DNA of 64,000 nt from Paraburkholderia silviterrae (GTDB lineage: Bacteria; Pseudomonadota; Gammaproteobacteria; Burkholderiales; Burkholderiaceae). Below the pieces are notes generated by a model. That model saw nothing but the letters and a program-made list of their open reading frames with translations, ran no database searches and was not told the origin of the DNA. Location: positions 168,417 to 232,416 of the forward strand of contig NZ_SMRP01000010.1 in NCBI RefSeq assembly GCF_004353915.1, given 5' to 3'. The position numbers were made by a program, and so were the translations under genes. Below are positions 25,402 through 33,729 of this stretch, piece after piece (position 1 is the stretch's first letter; the number at the start of each line of letters is the position of its first letter).

Positions 25402-26088
25402 ATGGAACCGATGGCTAGTTCGGCCGCGCGCACAAAGACGATTACACCTCCCCCGTCCGTTCCGGCCGATGGCGCCGCCGTCCAGTCCGAAAAGGCGCGC
25501 CTCGTGCTTGCCGGGGCGAGAGCCGTCTTTCTGGCCAATGGCTATAGCGCCGCGACGACCGACATGATCCAGCAAGCCGCGGGCGTGTCGAAGTCGACGG
25601 TCTATTCGCACTACCCGAACAAGGAAACCCTGTTCATAGCGGTGGTCGAAGCCGAATGCGAGCGGTTTCTGCAGACGATCCGCAAGTGCGAATTTTCGGA
25701 GAAGCGTCTGGCGGACAACCTGAGCGCGATAGCGCACGGATACCTGGAGCTGTTGCTCTCCCCTGACGGCATGGCGCTGTATCGCGCGGTCGTGTCCGAG
25801 GCGCCGAGGTTTCCCGAGCTCGGCAGGCGCTTCTATCTCGCCGGCCCGAACGCCATGATCGATGCCGTGGAGGAAGCGCTGGAAGCCGCCGAATCGAGGG
25901 GGGATGTGGACCTTGGGGGCATCGGGCGCAATTCCGCCGCCTCGCTCTTCGTGAGCATGGTGCGTGGCGATGCGCAGATGCAATGCCTGACGCACCCCGA
26001 GTCCCCCGCGTCCGCCGCCCAACGGGACAGATGGGCAAAAGACGCCGTCACCGCATTTCTGCGCGCTTTTCAGAAGGCGCCGAAGTAA
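25402..26088 (+). CDS. TetR-family regulator
   Basis: A 228-residue TetR protein. An N-terminal tail of about 30 polar residues is followed by the helix-turn-helix 'LVLAGARAVFLANGYSAATT', 'IQQAAGVSKSTVYSHYPNKETLF'. The C-terminal domain is of the AefR type ('YLELLLSPDGMALYRAVVSEAPRFPELG'), a family that controls efflux and solvent-stress genes. The ATG at 25402 is preferred; a GTG at 25363 would add 13 residues and overlap the operator. It is divergent from marR and shares palindromic sites with it, so it probably acts on itself and on the efflux locus. Confidence 0.88.
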   Translation: MEPMASSAARTKTITPPPSVPADGAAVQSEKARLVLAGARAVFLANGYSAATTDMIQQAAGVSKSTVYSHYPNKETLFIAVVEAECERFLQTIRKCEFSEKRLADNLSAIAHGYLELLLSPDGMALYRAVVSEAPRFPELGRRFYLAGPNAMIDAVEEALEAAESRGDVDLGGIGRNSAASLFVSMVRGDAQMQCLTHPESPASAAQRDRWAKDAVTAFLRAFQKAPK

Positions 26089-26143
26089 TCCGACGAGCGG
26101 AACGTGGGCGATCGTGGAAAAGGAGCGCTCCGCAAGGCTTCGT

Positions 26144-27235
26144 TCAGAACACGTGCCGCACGCCCGCCATCATGCCAAGCTGTTGTGCGCCCGTCTCGAC
26201 GGTACCGCCGGCGGCCACCGGGTTCCTGCCGTTTCGACCGTTGATCATGTAACCCACTGAGGCATAGACCGTTGTGTGCGGGCTCAGATAATAGTTGGCG
26301 CGCGCAACCAGGTTCGTCGAACTCGTCACATGTTCCTGAATGTATTTGTCGACTTGCGCATCGAAGGCCAGTGACGCTATCGGCATATAAGTGAGGCCGA
26401 GAAAGTACAGGTTATAGAGCGTGCTTGCAGTGCCGGCAGACAAGCTGCGATGAATCCAGCCACCACCGACCTTCAGCCTCGTGAGCGTGAAATAGCCGTC
26501 GACGATAGTGCGCGTGTCCGTGTAGGCGGCGCTGGTCAGCGGCGCAGACGCCCCCGTATTGCCACGCATGCGGTCATACGATGCCACTAGCCCGAATTGC
26601 GACGAATCGTAGGCAAGCAAGGCCGTGTACTGCTTGCAGGCGAGAAAATTGCCGGGCACCTGGCCGGGGCAGTTCGTCGCGGCCGGGCCGGCGGGACCGG
26701 CTGCGTCGCGCCCGAAGCTGTACGTGCCGCCAATGGTCACGCCCGCAAACTTGCCCATATACCCAATGGCGTTGTCGCTGCGCGCATTCGGCAGATAGGA
26801 GTCGAAGACGTACAGGGAATGTGTCGATGGGCCGATGACATCGGCGTTCAGGAGTGCGTAGGTCGTCATGTTGACCAACCGGCCAAGCGTCAGCGTTCCC
26901 CAGGCATTCTGCAATCCCACGTACGCCTGACGCCCGAACTCGCGGCCGCCATAATTGAAGCCGCCGGTGCCGGGCGCGAAGCCATTCTCCAGCTTGAAAA
27001 TCGCCTTGTTCCCGCCGCCGAGATCCTCCGCGCCGGTCAACCCCCACTCGGAAGGTATCTCGCCGGTCAAAGTGGGCATGCCGGCGAAGCTACCGCCACC
27101 GGCGGCGTGGTTATAGTATTCGACCGCTGTATCGATGATGCCGTACAGGCTGACACTGCTCTGACTGTACGAGAGGCTTGATGCCAGCATGAGCGAACCG
27201 AAAGCGACACTCCTCGCAACACTACGCACTTCCAT
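26144..27235 (-). CDS. Gram-negative porin
   Basis: A 363-residue OmpC-like porin. Signal peptide to 'SYSQ', then the mature start 'SSVSLYGIIDTAVEYYN', 'EWGLTGAEDLGGGNKAIFKLENGF', 'EFGRQAYVGLQNAWGTLTLGR', and the C-terminal 'AGVRHVF' with terminal Phe. The ATG at 27235 follows 'GGAAAGGAGACGTCA', an excellent ribosome binding site. It lies directly downstream of the maleylacetate reductase gene on the same strand but 190 bases apart with its own AT-rich upstream region, so it may be separately transcribed. It may serve uptake of an aromatic acid. Confidence 0.92.
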   Translation of the reverse strand: MEVRSVARSVAFGSLMLASSLSYSQSSVSLYGIIDTAVEYYNHAAGGGSFAGMPTLTGEIPSEWGLTGAEDLGGGNKAIFKLENGFAPGTGGFNYGGREFGRQAYVGLQNAWGTLTLGRLVNMTTYALLNADVIGPSTHSLYVFDSYLPNARSDNAIGYMGKFAGVTIGGTYSFGRDAAGPAGPAATNCPGQVPGNFLACKQYTALLAYDSSQFGLVASYDRMRGNTGASAPLTSAAYTDTRTIVDGYFTLTRLKVGGGWIHRSLSAGTASTLYNLYFLGLTYMPIASLAFDAQVDKYIQEHVTSSTNLVARANYYLSPHTTVYASVGYMINGRNGRNPVAAGGTVETGAQQLGMMAGVRHVF

Positions 27236-27356
27236 TGACGTCTCCTTTCCTTTAGCGGCACTGCGGTGTAATTTTTGTCATACTAATTAAATGCATGCGC
27301 ACCGGCGTATTTTTTGTATGGACGGAGCCCTCCAGTCAGCGCGATACGCAGGCGTC

Positions 27357-27385
27357 GCCAGCGGCCTCCTATCGAAGCTGCTGGC
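27357..27385 (-). terminator. Hairpin downstream of maleylacetate reductase
   Basis: Arms 27357-27365 and 27377-27385 (9 pairs, one G-T), with an 11-base loop, 42 bases after the maleylacetate reductase stop. There is no T-run. It separates that operon from the porin. Confidence 0.4.
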
Positions 27386-27426
27386 GCCGGATGGATAGCT
27401 GGAGAGCTTGATGCCGGCTGCCGCGC

Positions 27427-28491
27427 TTACCTCACGGCAGGCTCCAGTCCCGACCACGCGGCTTGCAGCAAGCCGAGCACAGCTGCCTCGTCAATGGGGA
27501 AGGGATTGTGATCGATGTGGTGAAACGATTCGCTCGCGATGGCGGCAATGCGCTCGGCCGGCACGCCCAGCTCACTCAACGCGACGGGAGCGCCGAGCTC
27601 GCGCACGAGCCGCTGCAACGCCACCGCGGGGTGCACGCCCATGACCGACTCCATCGCCGCACAAGCTTGCGGAATCGCCGGCGCGTTATAGGCCAGCACG
27701 TGCGGCAGCACCACACAATTGGATTCGCCATGCGGCACCTCGAAGCGTCCGCCCAGGACGTGACAGATCCGGTGATGCATGCCGATGCCGACCGAATTGA
27801 CCATCAGGCCGCCAATCGTCGCGCCGTACGCCGCCTGGGTCCGGGCTTCCAGGTTGGTGGGCTCGACGGCCAGTTTCGTCAATGCACGGTAGAGCATGTC
27901 GATGCCGGTCAGAGCGAGCTGGCTGGTCAACGGATTGCGCTTCGGGACATAGAGCGCCTCGATACAATGCGCGAGCGCGTTCATGCCTGTAGTTGCCGTC
28001 TCGCGTATCGGCAGGGATTGCGCGAGCGCCGGATCGACAATGACGGTGTTGGCAAGCGCCCTGGGCTCGCGCCTGCTGCGCTTTTCACCATCCACGAGCA
28101 CGCCGAACAGCGGGGTCAACTCCGACCCCGAGAGCGTAGTTGGCAACGCGACATGAACCGCGCCGGCCTCGACCGAAAGGTATTTGCCAAGCCCGATCGT
28201 CGAGCCGCCGCCGATCGACACGACGCTATCGCAACCGGCACGCTCGTAGACTTCCAGCGCGGCCCTGGCGACATCGACAGGACAATGTGGCTGCGCACCG
28301 GCAAAGGTTGCATGCGTCATGTCGGCCATTGACTCGATGACCGGCGCATAGCGCCGTGGTCCCGAATGGGTTGTGACGACAAGCGCACGCGAGCGCCCGA
28401 GTTCGCGCAATCGCTCGCTCACCCGGTTCGCACGGCCCGCGCCGAACAAGACAGTCGGCGAATGGCAGAAGAAGTCGAAAACGGTCTGCAT
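27427..28491 (-). CDS. Maleylacetate reductase (iron-containing alcohol dehydrogenase family)
   Basis: A 354-residue cytosolic enzyme expected to reduce maleylacetate to 3-oxoadipate with NAD(P)H, the last special step in chloroaromatic, resorcinol and related pathways. Family blocks are 'FGAGRANRVSERL', the nucleotide loop 'SIGGGSTIGLGKYLS', 'LPTTLSGSELTP', 'MNALAHCIEALY' and the metal-region 'GMHHRICHVLGGRFEVPHGESN' (in pieces). It is third in the operon alpha1-beta1-reductase, 19 bases after beta1. Nothing in the window obviously makes maleylacetate except possibly the dienelactone-hydrolase-like enzyme at 37547. The substrate could be a ring-cleavage product of a substituted salicylate. 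Confidence 0.88.
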   Translation of the reverse strand: MQTVFDFFCHSPTVLFGAGRANRVSERLRELGRSRALVVTTHSGPRRYAPVIESMADMTHATFAGAQPHCPVDVARAALEVYERAGCDSVVSIGGGSTIGLGKYLSVEAGAVHVALPTTLSGSELTPLFGVLVDGEKRSRREPRALANTVIVDPALAQSLPIRETATTGMNALAHCIEALYVPKRNPLTSQLALTGIDMLYRALTKLAVEPTNLEARTQAAYGATIGGLMVNSVGIGMHHRICHVLGGRFEVPHGESNCVVLPHVLAYNAPAIPQACAAMESVMGVHPAVALQRLVRELGAPVALSELGVPAERIAAIASESFHHIDHNPFPIDEAAVLGLLQAAWSGLEPAVR

Positions 28492-28510
28492 GAAAAGCCC
28501 TTCTGTATGA

Positions 28511-28987
28511 TCAGACTGGATAAATGATGGAGTTCGGAATCATTTCGCTGTCGTAGATCGCGAGCCGCGAAGCGAACTTGAATCCTTCCGGTGTCGCAAC
28601 GATCTCGTCGATGTAGCGCCCCGCGTTGAATACGCTTGACAGCTGGTTCAGCTTCGTGCGGATCACGACGTAGTTGGCTTCGCTATGGATGCGCCCGTCT
28701 TCGACCTTGCTTACCAGCGGCGCGCCCACGATGTGACGTTGATAGTACGGGTCATGGAAGAGCGTCTCCTTGATGCCGTACACGCGATCCTTGAGCATCC
28801 CCTTGCTTTCGAACGATAGCGTCGCCAGTGGAAAGCCGCGCTCGAAGTTTTCCCGGGGTTGCAGGCGGTAGAGGCACTGCTCGGTGAAAAAATCCGGCCA
28901 CCGGTTCCAGTCGCCGGAATCTACCGTGCGCGCATAGTCCGCATACAACTGGGTGAGCGCCATCCAGTCCTTCAGGCTCTCCATCAT
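28511..28987 (-). CDS. Aromatic-ring oxygenase beta subunit, pair 1
   Basis: The small, non-catalytic subunit (158 residues) of a Rieske oxygenase, of the salicylate 5-hydroxylase/anthranilate dioxygenase group. It has the SnoaL-like fold with 'MALTQLYADYARTVDSGDW', 'FTEQCLYRLQPRENFERGFPLATL' and 'FHDPYYQRHIVGAP', and ends 'NSIIYPV'. The start codons ATG-ATG at 28987/28984 overlap the TGA of the alpha subunit, so the two are translationally coupled. The second pair at 33730-35461 has nearly the same blocks. Confidence 0.92.
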   Translation of the reverse strand: MMESLKDWMALTQLYADYARTVDSGDWNRWPDFFTEQCLYRLQPRENFERGFPLATLSFESKGMLKDRVYGIKETLFHDPYYQRHIVGAPLVSKVEDGRIHSEANYVVIRTKLNQLSSVFNAGRYIDEIVATPEGFKFASRLAIYDSEMIPNSIIYPV

Positions 28988-30246
28988 TGCGGTGCCTCCA
29001 TGACTTCTCGCCAGTAGCGGTACATCCCGCGGATGAGCGTATCGCTCACCATGTGATCGGTGTCGGCGACCTCGTGTCCGCCAAGCTCGGCCACGGCACG
29101 ATGAAACGGGCGACTTTCGAACGACGCCTGGGAGAACTCGATCACCTCGCCATCGTCCGCGGAGACGAAGCCTGCCGGGCCGAACAGGTTGGCCTGCCTC
29201 AGCCGTCGCTGGGTCATTTCCCCGGAGTCGTCCTCGAACCCGAAGTGCGTCCAGAAGAAGTCGAACGAGCCGTGGCCATTGGGCTGGATCTGCCGCGTCG
29301 AAACGCTGTTGACCGACTGCTGGAGGATGACGCTTGGGAAGATGGTCGTCATCACCGCGGTCGGGCCGCCCCACCACGGCTCCTGCACGATATCGAGGAA
29401 GCGCAGATCGTTGAGCTGCATGTCCTCCTTGAAACGCGCGACCTGCGAGACCTCCGACGCCTTGAGCGAGTTACCCCGAGTGGAGATCATCGCGGCATGC
29501 CGGCTGCGTGCATCCATCTTCAGCTCCGACCGGTTATCGGCACGCCAGAGCCCAAAGGTCACGAACCACGTATGCAGCAAACCTGGATGATAGGAATCCT
29601 TGATGTTTTCCTGCATCAGCTTCCAGTTGCCCGGAATGCGCTGCCGGTTATAGCCGAGAATCTTCAGCTTGCGGCCGTTGAACGTCCGGTCGAAGCACGC
29701 GAGGATCGTCGGGCCCAAAAAGTCCTCGAACGATTCGATATCGTGATCGAACGATGCAAAGACGACGCCGCCGCGCGTGGCGACCTTCAGCTTTGTGAGG
29801 CCGTGGTCCTCCAGCCTGAAGTCGGGTGGCATGCCGCCGCGAACCTTGCCGTCCTGCTTGACACCCCTGCGGAATGGCACGCCTTGCAAATTACCCTCCA
29901 GCGTGTAATTCCACTGATGGTACGGACACGTGAAGCCATCTTTGCGGTTGCCGTGGCGCTCCCTGCAAAACGCCATGCCGCGATGCGCGCAGGCGTTCTC
30001 GACGACGTTAACCTTGCCGTCCACGCCGCGAACCATGATGACGGAGCGCTCGCCGATCGTCGTGCGCGTGAAGTCGCCGGGGTCAGGAATCTCGGCTTCC
30101 AGGCCGACATAGCACCAGTGATTACGGTAGAAGAATCGTTCCAGTTCTTTTTTGTAGATCGACTCGTCGGTATAAGCCATGAATGGGATGCGGCTGGTAC
30201 CCTCGCTCTCCCACTCGACGGCTGAGGGAAATACAGTAGACGTCAT
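28984..30246 (-). CDS. Aromatic-ring oxygenase alpha subunit, pair 1
   Basis: The catalytic subunit (420 residues) of a three-component Rieske oxygenase. Rieske cluster ligands are Cys86, His88, Cys107 and His110; the mononuclear iron site shows Asp217, His220 and His225 in 'NIKDSYHPGLLHTW'. This type (with 'FSAYTD/FMAYTDE' near the start) includes salicylate 5-hydroxylase and anthranilate dioxygenase large subunits. The ATG at 30246 follows 'AAGGAGGTAGCACA'; the open frame further upstream is non-coding. It is divergent from a NahR-type LysR gene and followed by its beta subunit and a maleylacetate reductase. No ferredoxin or reductase lies in this operon, so it presumably borrows those encoded at 33409 and 35501. 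The substrate is probably a hydroxy- or aminobenzoate. Confidence 0.92.
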   Translation of the reverse strand: MTSTVFPSAVEWESEGTSRIPFMAYTDESIYKKELERFFYRNHWCYVGLEAEIPDPGDFTRTTIGERSVIMVRGVDGKVNVVENACAHRGMAFCRERHGNRKDGFTCPYHQWNYTLEGNLQGVPFRRGVKQDGKVRGGMPPDFRLEDHGLTKLKVATRGGVVFASFDHDIESFEDFLGPTILACFDRTFNGRKLKILGYNRQRIPGNWKLMQENIKDSYHPGLLHTWFVTFGLWRADNRSELKMDARSRHAAMISTRGNSLKASEVSQVARFKEDMQLNDLRFLDIVQEPWWGGPTAVMTTIFPSVILQQSVNSVSTRQIQPNGHGSFDFFWTHFGFEDDSGEMTQRRLRQANLFGPAGFVSADDGEVIEFSQASFESRPFHRAVAELGGHEVADTDHMVSDTLIRGMYRYWREVMEAPQ

Positions 30247-30520
30247 TGTGCTACCTCCTTCGTTTTGCGATGCCACGGTCACGATCACCTTGGCGCTGTG
30301 CGTCAGCGGAGGCGAACCGCATGGATGTGCGTGAAAGTGCTGCAGGTTGCGGCGCCAGTCGCTGGCGATCGCGTCGATGAGAAGTCCAGGAAAAGTGCAT
30401 GAAGTAGCGGCTTCATCACACCCGGTCCACTCGCTAACTCCAGGTGGACAAATTCTATGGACTGGCCTACCTTCGGTAAAGACAATGTCGTGAATTGTGA
30501 ATATTGATTTGGTGAATGAG

Positions 30521-31438
30521 ATGGTAGAACTGAACGATGTCGATCTGAACTTGCTGCTGGTGTTCAACGAACTGCTCATCGAGCGCCGTGTAGCCAGGGT
30601 TGCCGACAAGCTGGGCTTGACGCAGCCGTCCGTGAGCAACGCGCTCAGCCGGTTGCGCAAGACGCTTGACGATGAACTCTTTATTCGTACATCGAAGGGA
30701 ATGGAGCCGACGCCCTATGCGAGCCAGCTTGCGGAGCCAATCAGTTCCGCGCTGAGCACGATTCGAAACTCCCTGAACCAGCAAGCGGCATTTGCTCCGG
30801 CCTCGAGCACGCGAAAGTTCACCATTAGCGCGGCCGATGTGGGGGAAGTCTATTTCTTGCCCGCGCTGATGGACAAGCTGGCGCAAGTCGCTCCCGGCGT
30901 CTCGTTGAACACGGTGCCCAACACGACTGCCAATTTGAGGGAGGCCATGGAGGCGGGACAGATCGATCTTGCAATCGGCCTTCTGCCCCAACTGAAGGCA
31001 GGATTTTTTCAGCGCAGCCTGTTACACCAGGACTATGTCTGCATGTTCCGCCAGGGGCATCCGCTTCAGGGGAAAAGGATTTCACTGAAGCAGTTCTGCG
31101 AGGCCGACCATGTCGTGGTCTCGGCGCCGGGCACGGGGCACTCGAAAATGGATGAAATGATTGAGCGAAAAGGCATCCGCCGAAACATTCGGCTTACCGT
31201 GCCCCATTTCGTGGCCGTGGGGCACATCCTCTCGACTACGGATCTGCTCGCCACGGTGCCGGAGCGATACGCAATGGCCTGCCGGGTGCCATTCCAGCTT
31301 GCCTACGTGAAGCACCCGGTCGTATTGCCGAAGATCGGCATCAATATTTTCTGGCACGCGAAGGCGCACAAGGAACCCGGCAATCAGTGGTTGAGAAATC
31401 TGATCGCCGAGCTGTTTTCGGATTCCAAAGCGGTGTGA
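30521..31438 (+). CDS. NahR/NagR-type LysR regulator, copy 1
   Basis: A 305-residue LysR protein of the NahR group, which activates naphthalene/salicylate genes in response to salicylate. The start ATG at 30521 gives 'MVELNDVDLNLLLVFNELL', matching the group; a GTG at 30497 would add 8 residues. The helix-turn-helix is at about 20-45 ('KLGLTQPSVSNALSRLRK'), followed by 'RTSKGMEPTPYA'. The effector domain has 'SAADVGEVYFLPALMDKL' where NahR-like proteins read 'TDIGEIYFLP'. It ends with 'FWHAKAHKEPGNQWLR'. It is divergent from alpha1, so it probably controls the alpha1-beta1-maleylacetate reductase operon. Confidence 0.9.
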   Translation: MVELNDVDLNLLLVFNELLIERRVARVADKLGLTQPSVSNALSRLRKTLDDELFIRTSKGMEPTPYASQLAEPISSALSTIRNSLNQQAAFAPASSTRKFTISAADVGEVYFLPALMDKLAQVAPGVSLNTVPNTTANLREAMEAGQIDLAIGLLPQLKAGFFQRSLLHQDYVCMFRQGHPLQGKRISLKQFCEADHVVVSAPGTGHSKMDEMIERKGIRRNIRLTVPHFVAVGHILSTTDLLATVPERYAMACRVPFQLAYVKHPVVLPKIGINIFWHAKAHKEPGNQWLRNLIAELFSDSKAV

Positions 31439-31445
31439 TCCGAAC

Positions 31446-31502
31446 GCGTTCCAATACCGCTCAGTAACGCCTCGGCATGCTTGAGCGATGGGAATGGAAC
31501 GC
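31446..31502. terminator. Imperfect inverted repeat between convergent genes
   Basis: Seven-base arms (31446-31452 and 31496-31502) plus inner five-base arms (31459-31463 and 31482-31486) can form an interrupted stem between the LysR gene and the fumarylpyruvate hydrolase gene. It is a possible bidirectional terminator without a T-run. Confidence 0.35.
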
Positions 31503-31551
31503 AATCGGCTCCTCAACAAGCGCTTGCCATGGCGTCACATTTCACCTTTGC

Positions 31552-32250
31552 TCAGACGATTGCGACCGTCAGTTCACCGAGGCGCTCCACGCCCACCTTC
31601 ATCGTGTCGCCTCGCTGCACTGCGCCGACGCCTTCAGGCGTGCCCGTAAATATCAAATCGCCAGGTTCGAGGCGGAAGAATTTCGAAAGATCGGCGATAG
31701 TCTCGGCGACCGACCAGATGAGTTGAGACACATCGCTCTTTTGCTTCGTGACGCCGTTGACGTCCAGCCAGATGCCGCCGGTGAGGAAGTGGCCAACATC
31801 GGCCGCGCGATGGATCGGTCCGGTGGGCGCCGAGCGGTCGAAGCTCTTGCCGATCTCCCACGGCCGCCCCATTTCCCGCATCTTCATTTGCAGATCGCGC
31901 CGTGTCATGTCGAGTCCCACCGCATAGCCCCACACATGCTCGAGCGCATCGTTCACGGGGATGTCCGCACCGCCCTTTCCGATTACGGCGACGAGTTCCG
32001 CCTCGTAGTGATAGTTCTCCGTTTGCGATGGATAGTCGAGTTCGAGCGTCTGTCCGTATCCAACCGGCTGAATCGCGTCGGCGGGTTTGCAGAAGAAGAA
32101 CGGCGGCTCGCGGTCCGGATCGAAGCCCATTTCGCGGGCGTGAGCCGCGTAGTTGCGGCCGACGCAATATACGCGGCGCACGGCAAACTGCTCGTCGTGG
32201 CCAATGACAGGAAGCGCAACGGGTGCTGCAGGGGGAAATACGAATGACAT
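31552..32250 (-). CDS. nagK: Fumarylpyruvate hydrolase (FAH family)
   Basis: A 232-residue hydrolase that splits fumarylpyruvate to fumarate and pyruvate, the final step of the gentisate pathway. The FAH fold is shown by 'RVYCVGRNYAAHAREMG', 'NYHYEAELVAVIGKGG' (metal-binding Glu-x-Glu), 'GYAVGLDMTRRDLQ', 'GRPWEIGKSFD' and 'DLIFTGTPEGVGAV'. It is the last gene of the operon reductase-alpha2-beta2-ferredoxin-gentisate dioxygenase-hydrolase, 90 bases after the dioxygenase. No maleylpyruvate isomerase gene is present in the window. Confidence 0.92.
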   Translation of the reverse strand: MSFVFPPAAPVALPVIGHDEQFAVRRVYCVGRNYAAHAREMGFDPDREPPFFFCKPADAIQPVGYGQTLELDYPSQTENYHYEAELVAVIGKGGADIPVNDALEHVWGYAVGLDMTRRDLQMKMREMGRPWEIGKSFDRSAPTGPIHRAADVGHFLTGGIWLDVNGVTKQKSDVSQLIWSVAETIADLSKFFRLEPGDLIFTGTPEGVGAVQRGDTMKVGVERLGELTVAIV

Positions 32251-32340
32251 GATGATTTAACTCGCTCTTTGTAAATGCTCAATGGCGAAGACGCCTGCGC
32301 GGCGCACGATCCGGCAACCGTCATCGCCCTGAGCCAGGTT

Positions 32341-33387
32341 TCAGATGCGTTCTTCGCGCAACAGATTTAGCGCGGACAACACGGGCCGGTCCGAATAGCT
32401 GAACAGCACGGCGTCGCTCGATGCGGCGAGAGCAACCGGCTGCCATGACGGCGCCACGAAGATGTCGTGGGGCTCGAAGGAAAATGCGTTGTCGCCGATG
32501 CGCGCCGTCCCGCTCCCTTCCACAACGCAATAGACGGTTGCGTCCGTGCTGCGATACGTTCTGCCTGAGAAGCCTGCCGGCAGGAACTGCATGAAGGTCG
32601 CCATGGTGGGAATTGGCGAGCCGCCGGTGGCGGGATTGACATAACGAAGCTTCACGCCGTCCCAGCCGTCGAGTTCACCGTTGCGGTAGAGCGTATCGAG
32701 CGCCTCCCGGCTGCGCTCGTATGGATAACTGAAGATGGGGGAAGTCGGGTCCGTCACGCGATGCCTGACCGGCAGCATGTTGTGCCCGTAGCGGGCAAAG
32801 CTGTCGCCTTCCGGCCGCGAGATGGGCTGCGTCGATTCCGGATAGTTCTCGGCGAATCCCGCATCGAGGTTGACGATGAGCGGAATGTCGAGCCCGTCGA
32901 GCCATATCACCGGCTCGCCCCCTTCTTCCACCGAGGGATTGCCGTGGTCGTGCCAGGTCCACGAGGGCGTGATGATGAAATCCCCCGGCTTCATGGTCGT
33001 ACGCTCGCCATTCACTGCGGTCCACGCGCCTTGCCCTTCGACGATGAAGCGCAGTGCGGACTGCGTATGCCGATGGCTAGGCGCGAGCTCACCCGGCAAG
33101 ATGAGCTGCAATCCCGCATAGAGCGTGGTCGTCATGCTCGATTTGCCGGGCAGTCCAGGATTTTCCAGCACCAGCACGCGCCGCACCGCTTCCTCTGCGC
33201 TAATGACGGCCCCCGACTGCATCACGAGATCACGGATTTGCGCGTACTTCCAGATGGCGGCGATGATCTGCGGGCGCGGCACTTTCGGCACCAGATTATG
33301 CAAGGACTCCCACAACGGGGAGAGATGCTGCTGCGCGATTTGCCCATAATAAGCCGAGCGTTGCTCTTGTTGTGTATTTGCGGTCAT
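32341..33387 (-). CDS. nagI: Gentisate 1,2-dioxygenase
   Basis: A 348-residue bicupin Fe(II) dioxygenase that opens gentisate to maleylpyruvate. The N-terminal cupin carries the metal ligands His105 and His107 ('SHRHTQSALRF') and His146 ('TWHDHGN'). The C-terminal cupin is degenerate ('VEGSGTARIGDNAFSFEPHDIFVAPSW', in pieces). The ATG at 33387 follows 'AGGAGACACCT'; five more residues would come from an upstream ATG. It lies 21 bases after the ferredoxin gene. The surrounding salicylate 5-hydroxylase-type genes supply gentisate. A divergent relative sits at 38266-39363. Confidence 0.94.
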   Translation of the reverse strand: MTANTQQEQRSAYYGQIAQQHLSPLWESLHNLVPKVPRPQIIAAIWKYAQIRDLVMQSGAVISAEEAVRRVLVLENPGLPGKSSMTTTLYAGLQLILPGELAPSHRHTQSALRFIVEGQGAWTAVNGERTTMKPGDFIITPSWTWHDHGNPSVEEGGEPVIWLDGLDIPLIVNLDAGFAENYPESTQPISRPEGDSFARYGHNMLPVRHRVTDPTSPIFSYPYERSREALDTLYRNGELDGWDGVKLRYVNPATGGSPIPTMATFMQFLPAGFSGRTYRSTDATVYCVVEGSGTARIGDNAFSFEPHDIFVAPSWQPVALAASSDAVLFSYSDRPVLSALNLLREERI

Positions 33388-33408
33388 AGGTGTCTCCTGC
33401 AACGGGTT

Positions 33409-33720
33409 TCAGATTTCGACGAAGACGCCACCGTCCTCGATCTTGACCGGATAGGTCTGAATGTCGTTCGTGAGCGGCTCGCACATGGCCTGGCCGTTGC
33501 GGATATCGAAACGCCCCTGATGCAACGGGCACTCGATCTCGTGTCCTTCGAGAAAACCGTCGCACAGCCTGGCGTGCCCGTGCGTGCAGATGTTGTCGGT
33601 GGCGAACACCTCGCCATCCACGCCATAAACTGCCAGCTCCTTGCCGCCCGCCTGAACCGCCACCACATCATCGGCGGGAACCTCGACCAGCTCGATAATC
33701 CTTGTCCATTGTCGCGTCAT
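33409..33720 (-). CDS. nagAb: Rieske-type [2Fe-2S] ferredoxin
   Basis: A 103-residue electron carrier between the reductase and the ring oxygenases. Cluster ligands are Cys45, His47, Cys64 and His67 ('CTHGHA' and 'CPLHQG'). The ATG at 33720 follows 'TTGAGGTTTGATC'; an in-frame TTG two codons earlier is less likely. It sits between beta2 and gentisate dioxygenase. It is the only ferredoxin in the cluster, so it presumably serves both oxygenase pairs. Confidence 0.94.
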   Translation of the reverse strand: MTRQWTRIIELVEVPADDVVAVQAGGKELAVYGVDGEVFATDNICTHGHARLCDGFLEGHEIECPLHQGRFDIRNGQAMCEPLTNDIQTYPVKIEDGGVFVEI

Positions 33721-33729
33721 GATCAAACC

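Noticed and set aside
27236..27426. Small gene between the porin and maleylacetate reductase
   Set aside because: The only open frame there (from 27314) runs into the reductase gene antisense and has no ribosome-binding site or recognisable sequence.
30490..30517. Three GTGAAT copies before the first NahR-type gene as a LysR box
   Set aside because: They lie at or after the likely start codon region and have no dyad symmetry, so an operator role is weak.
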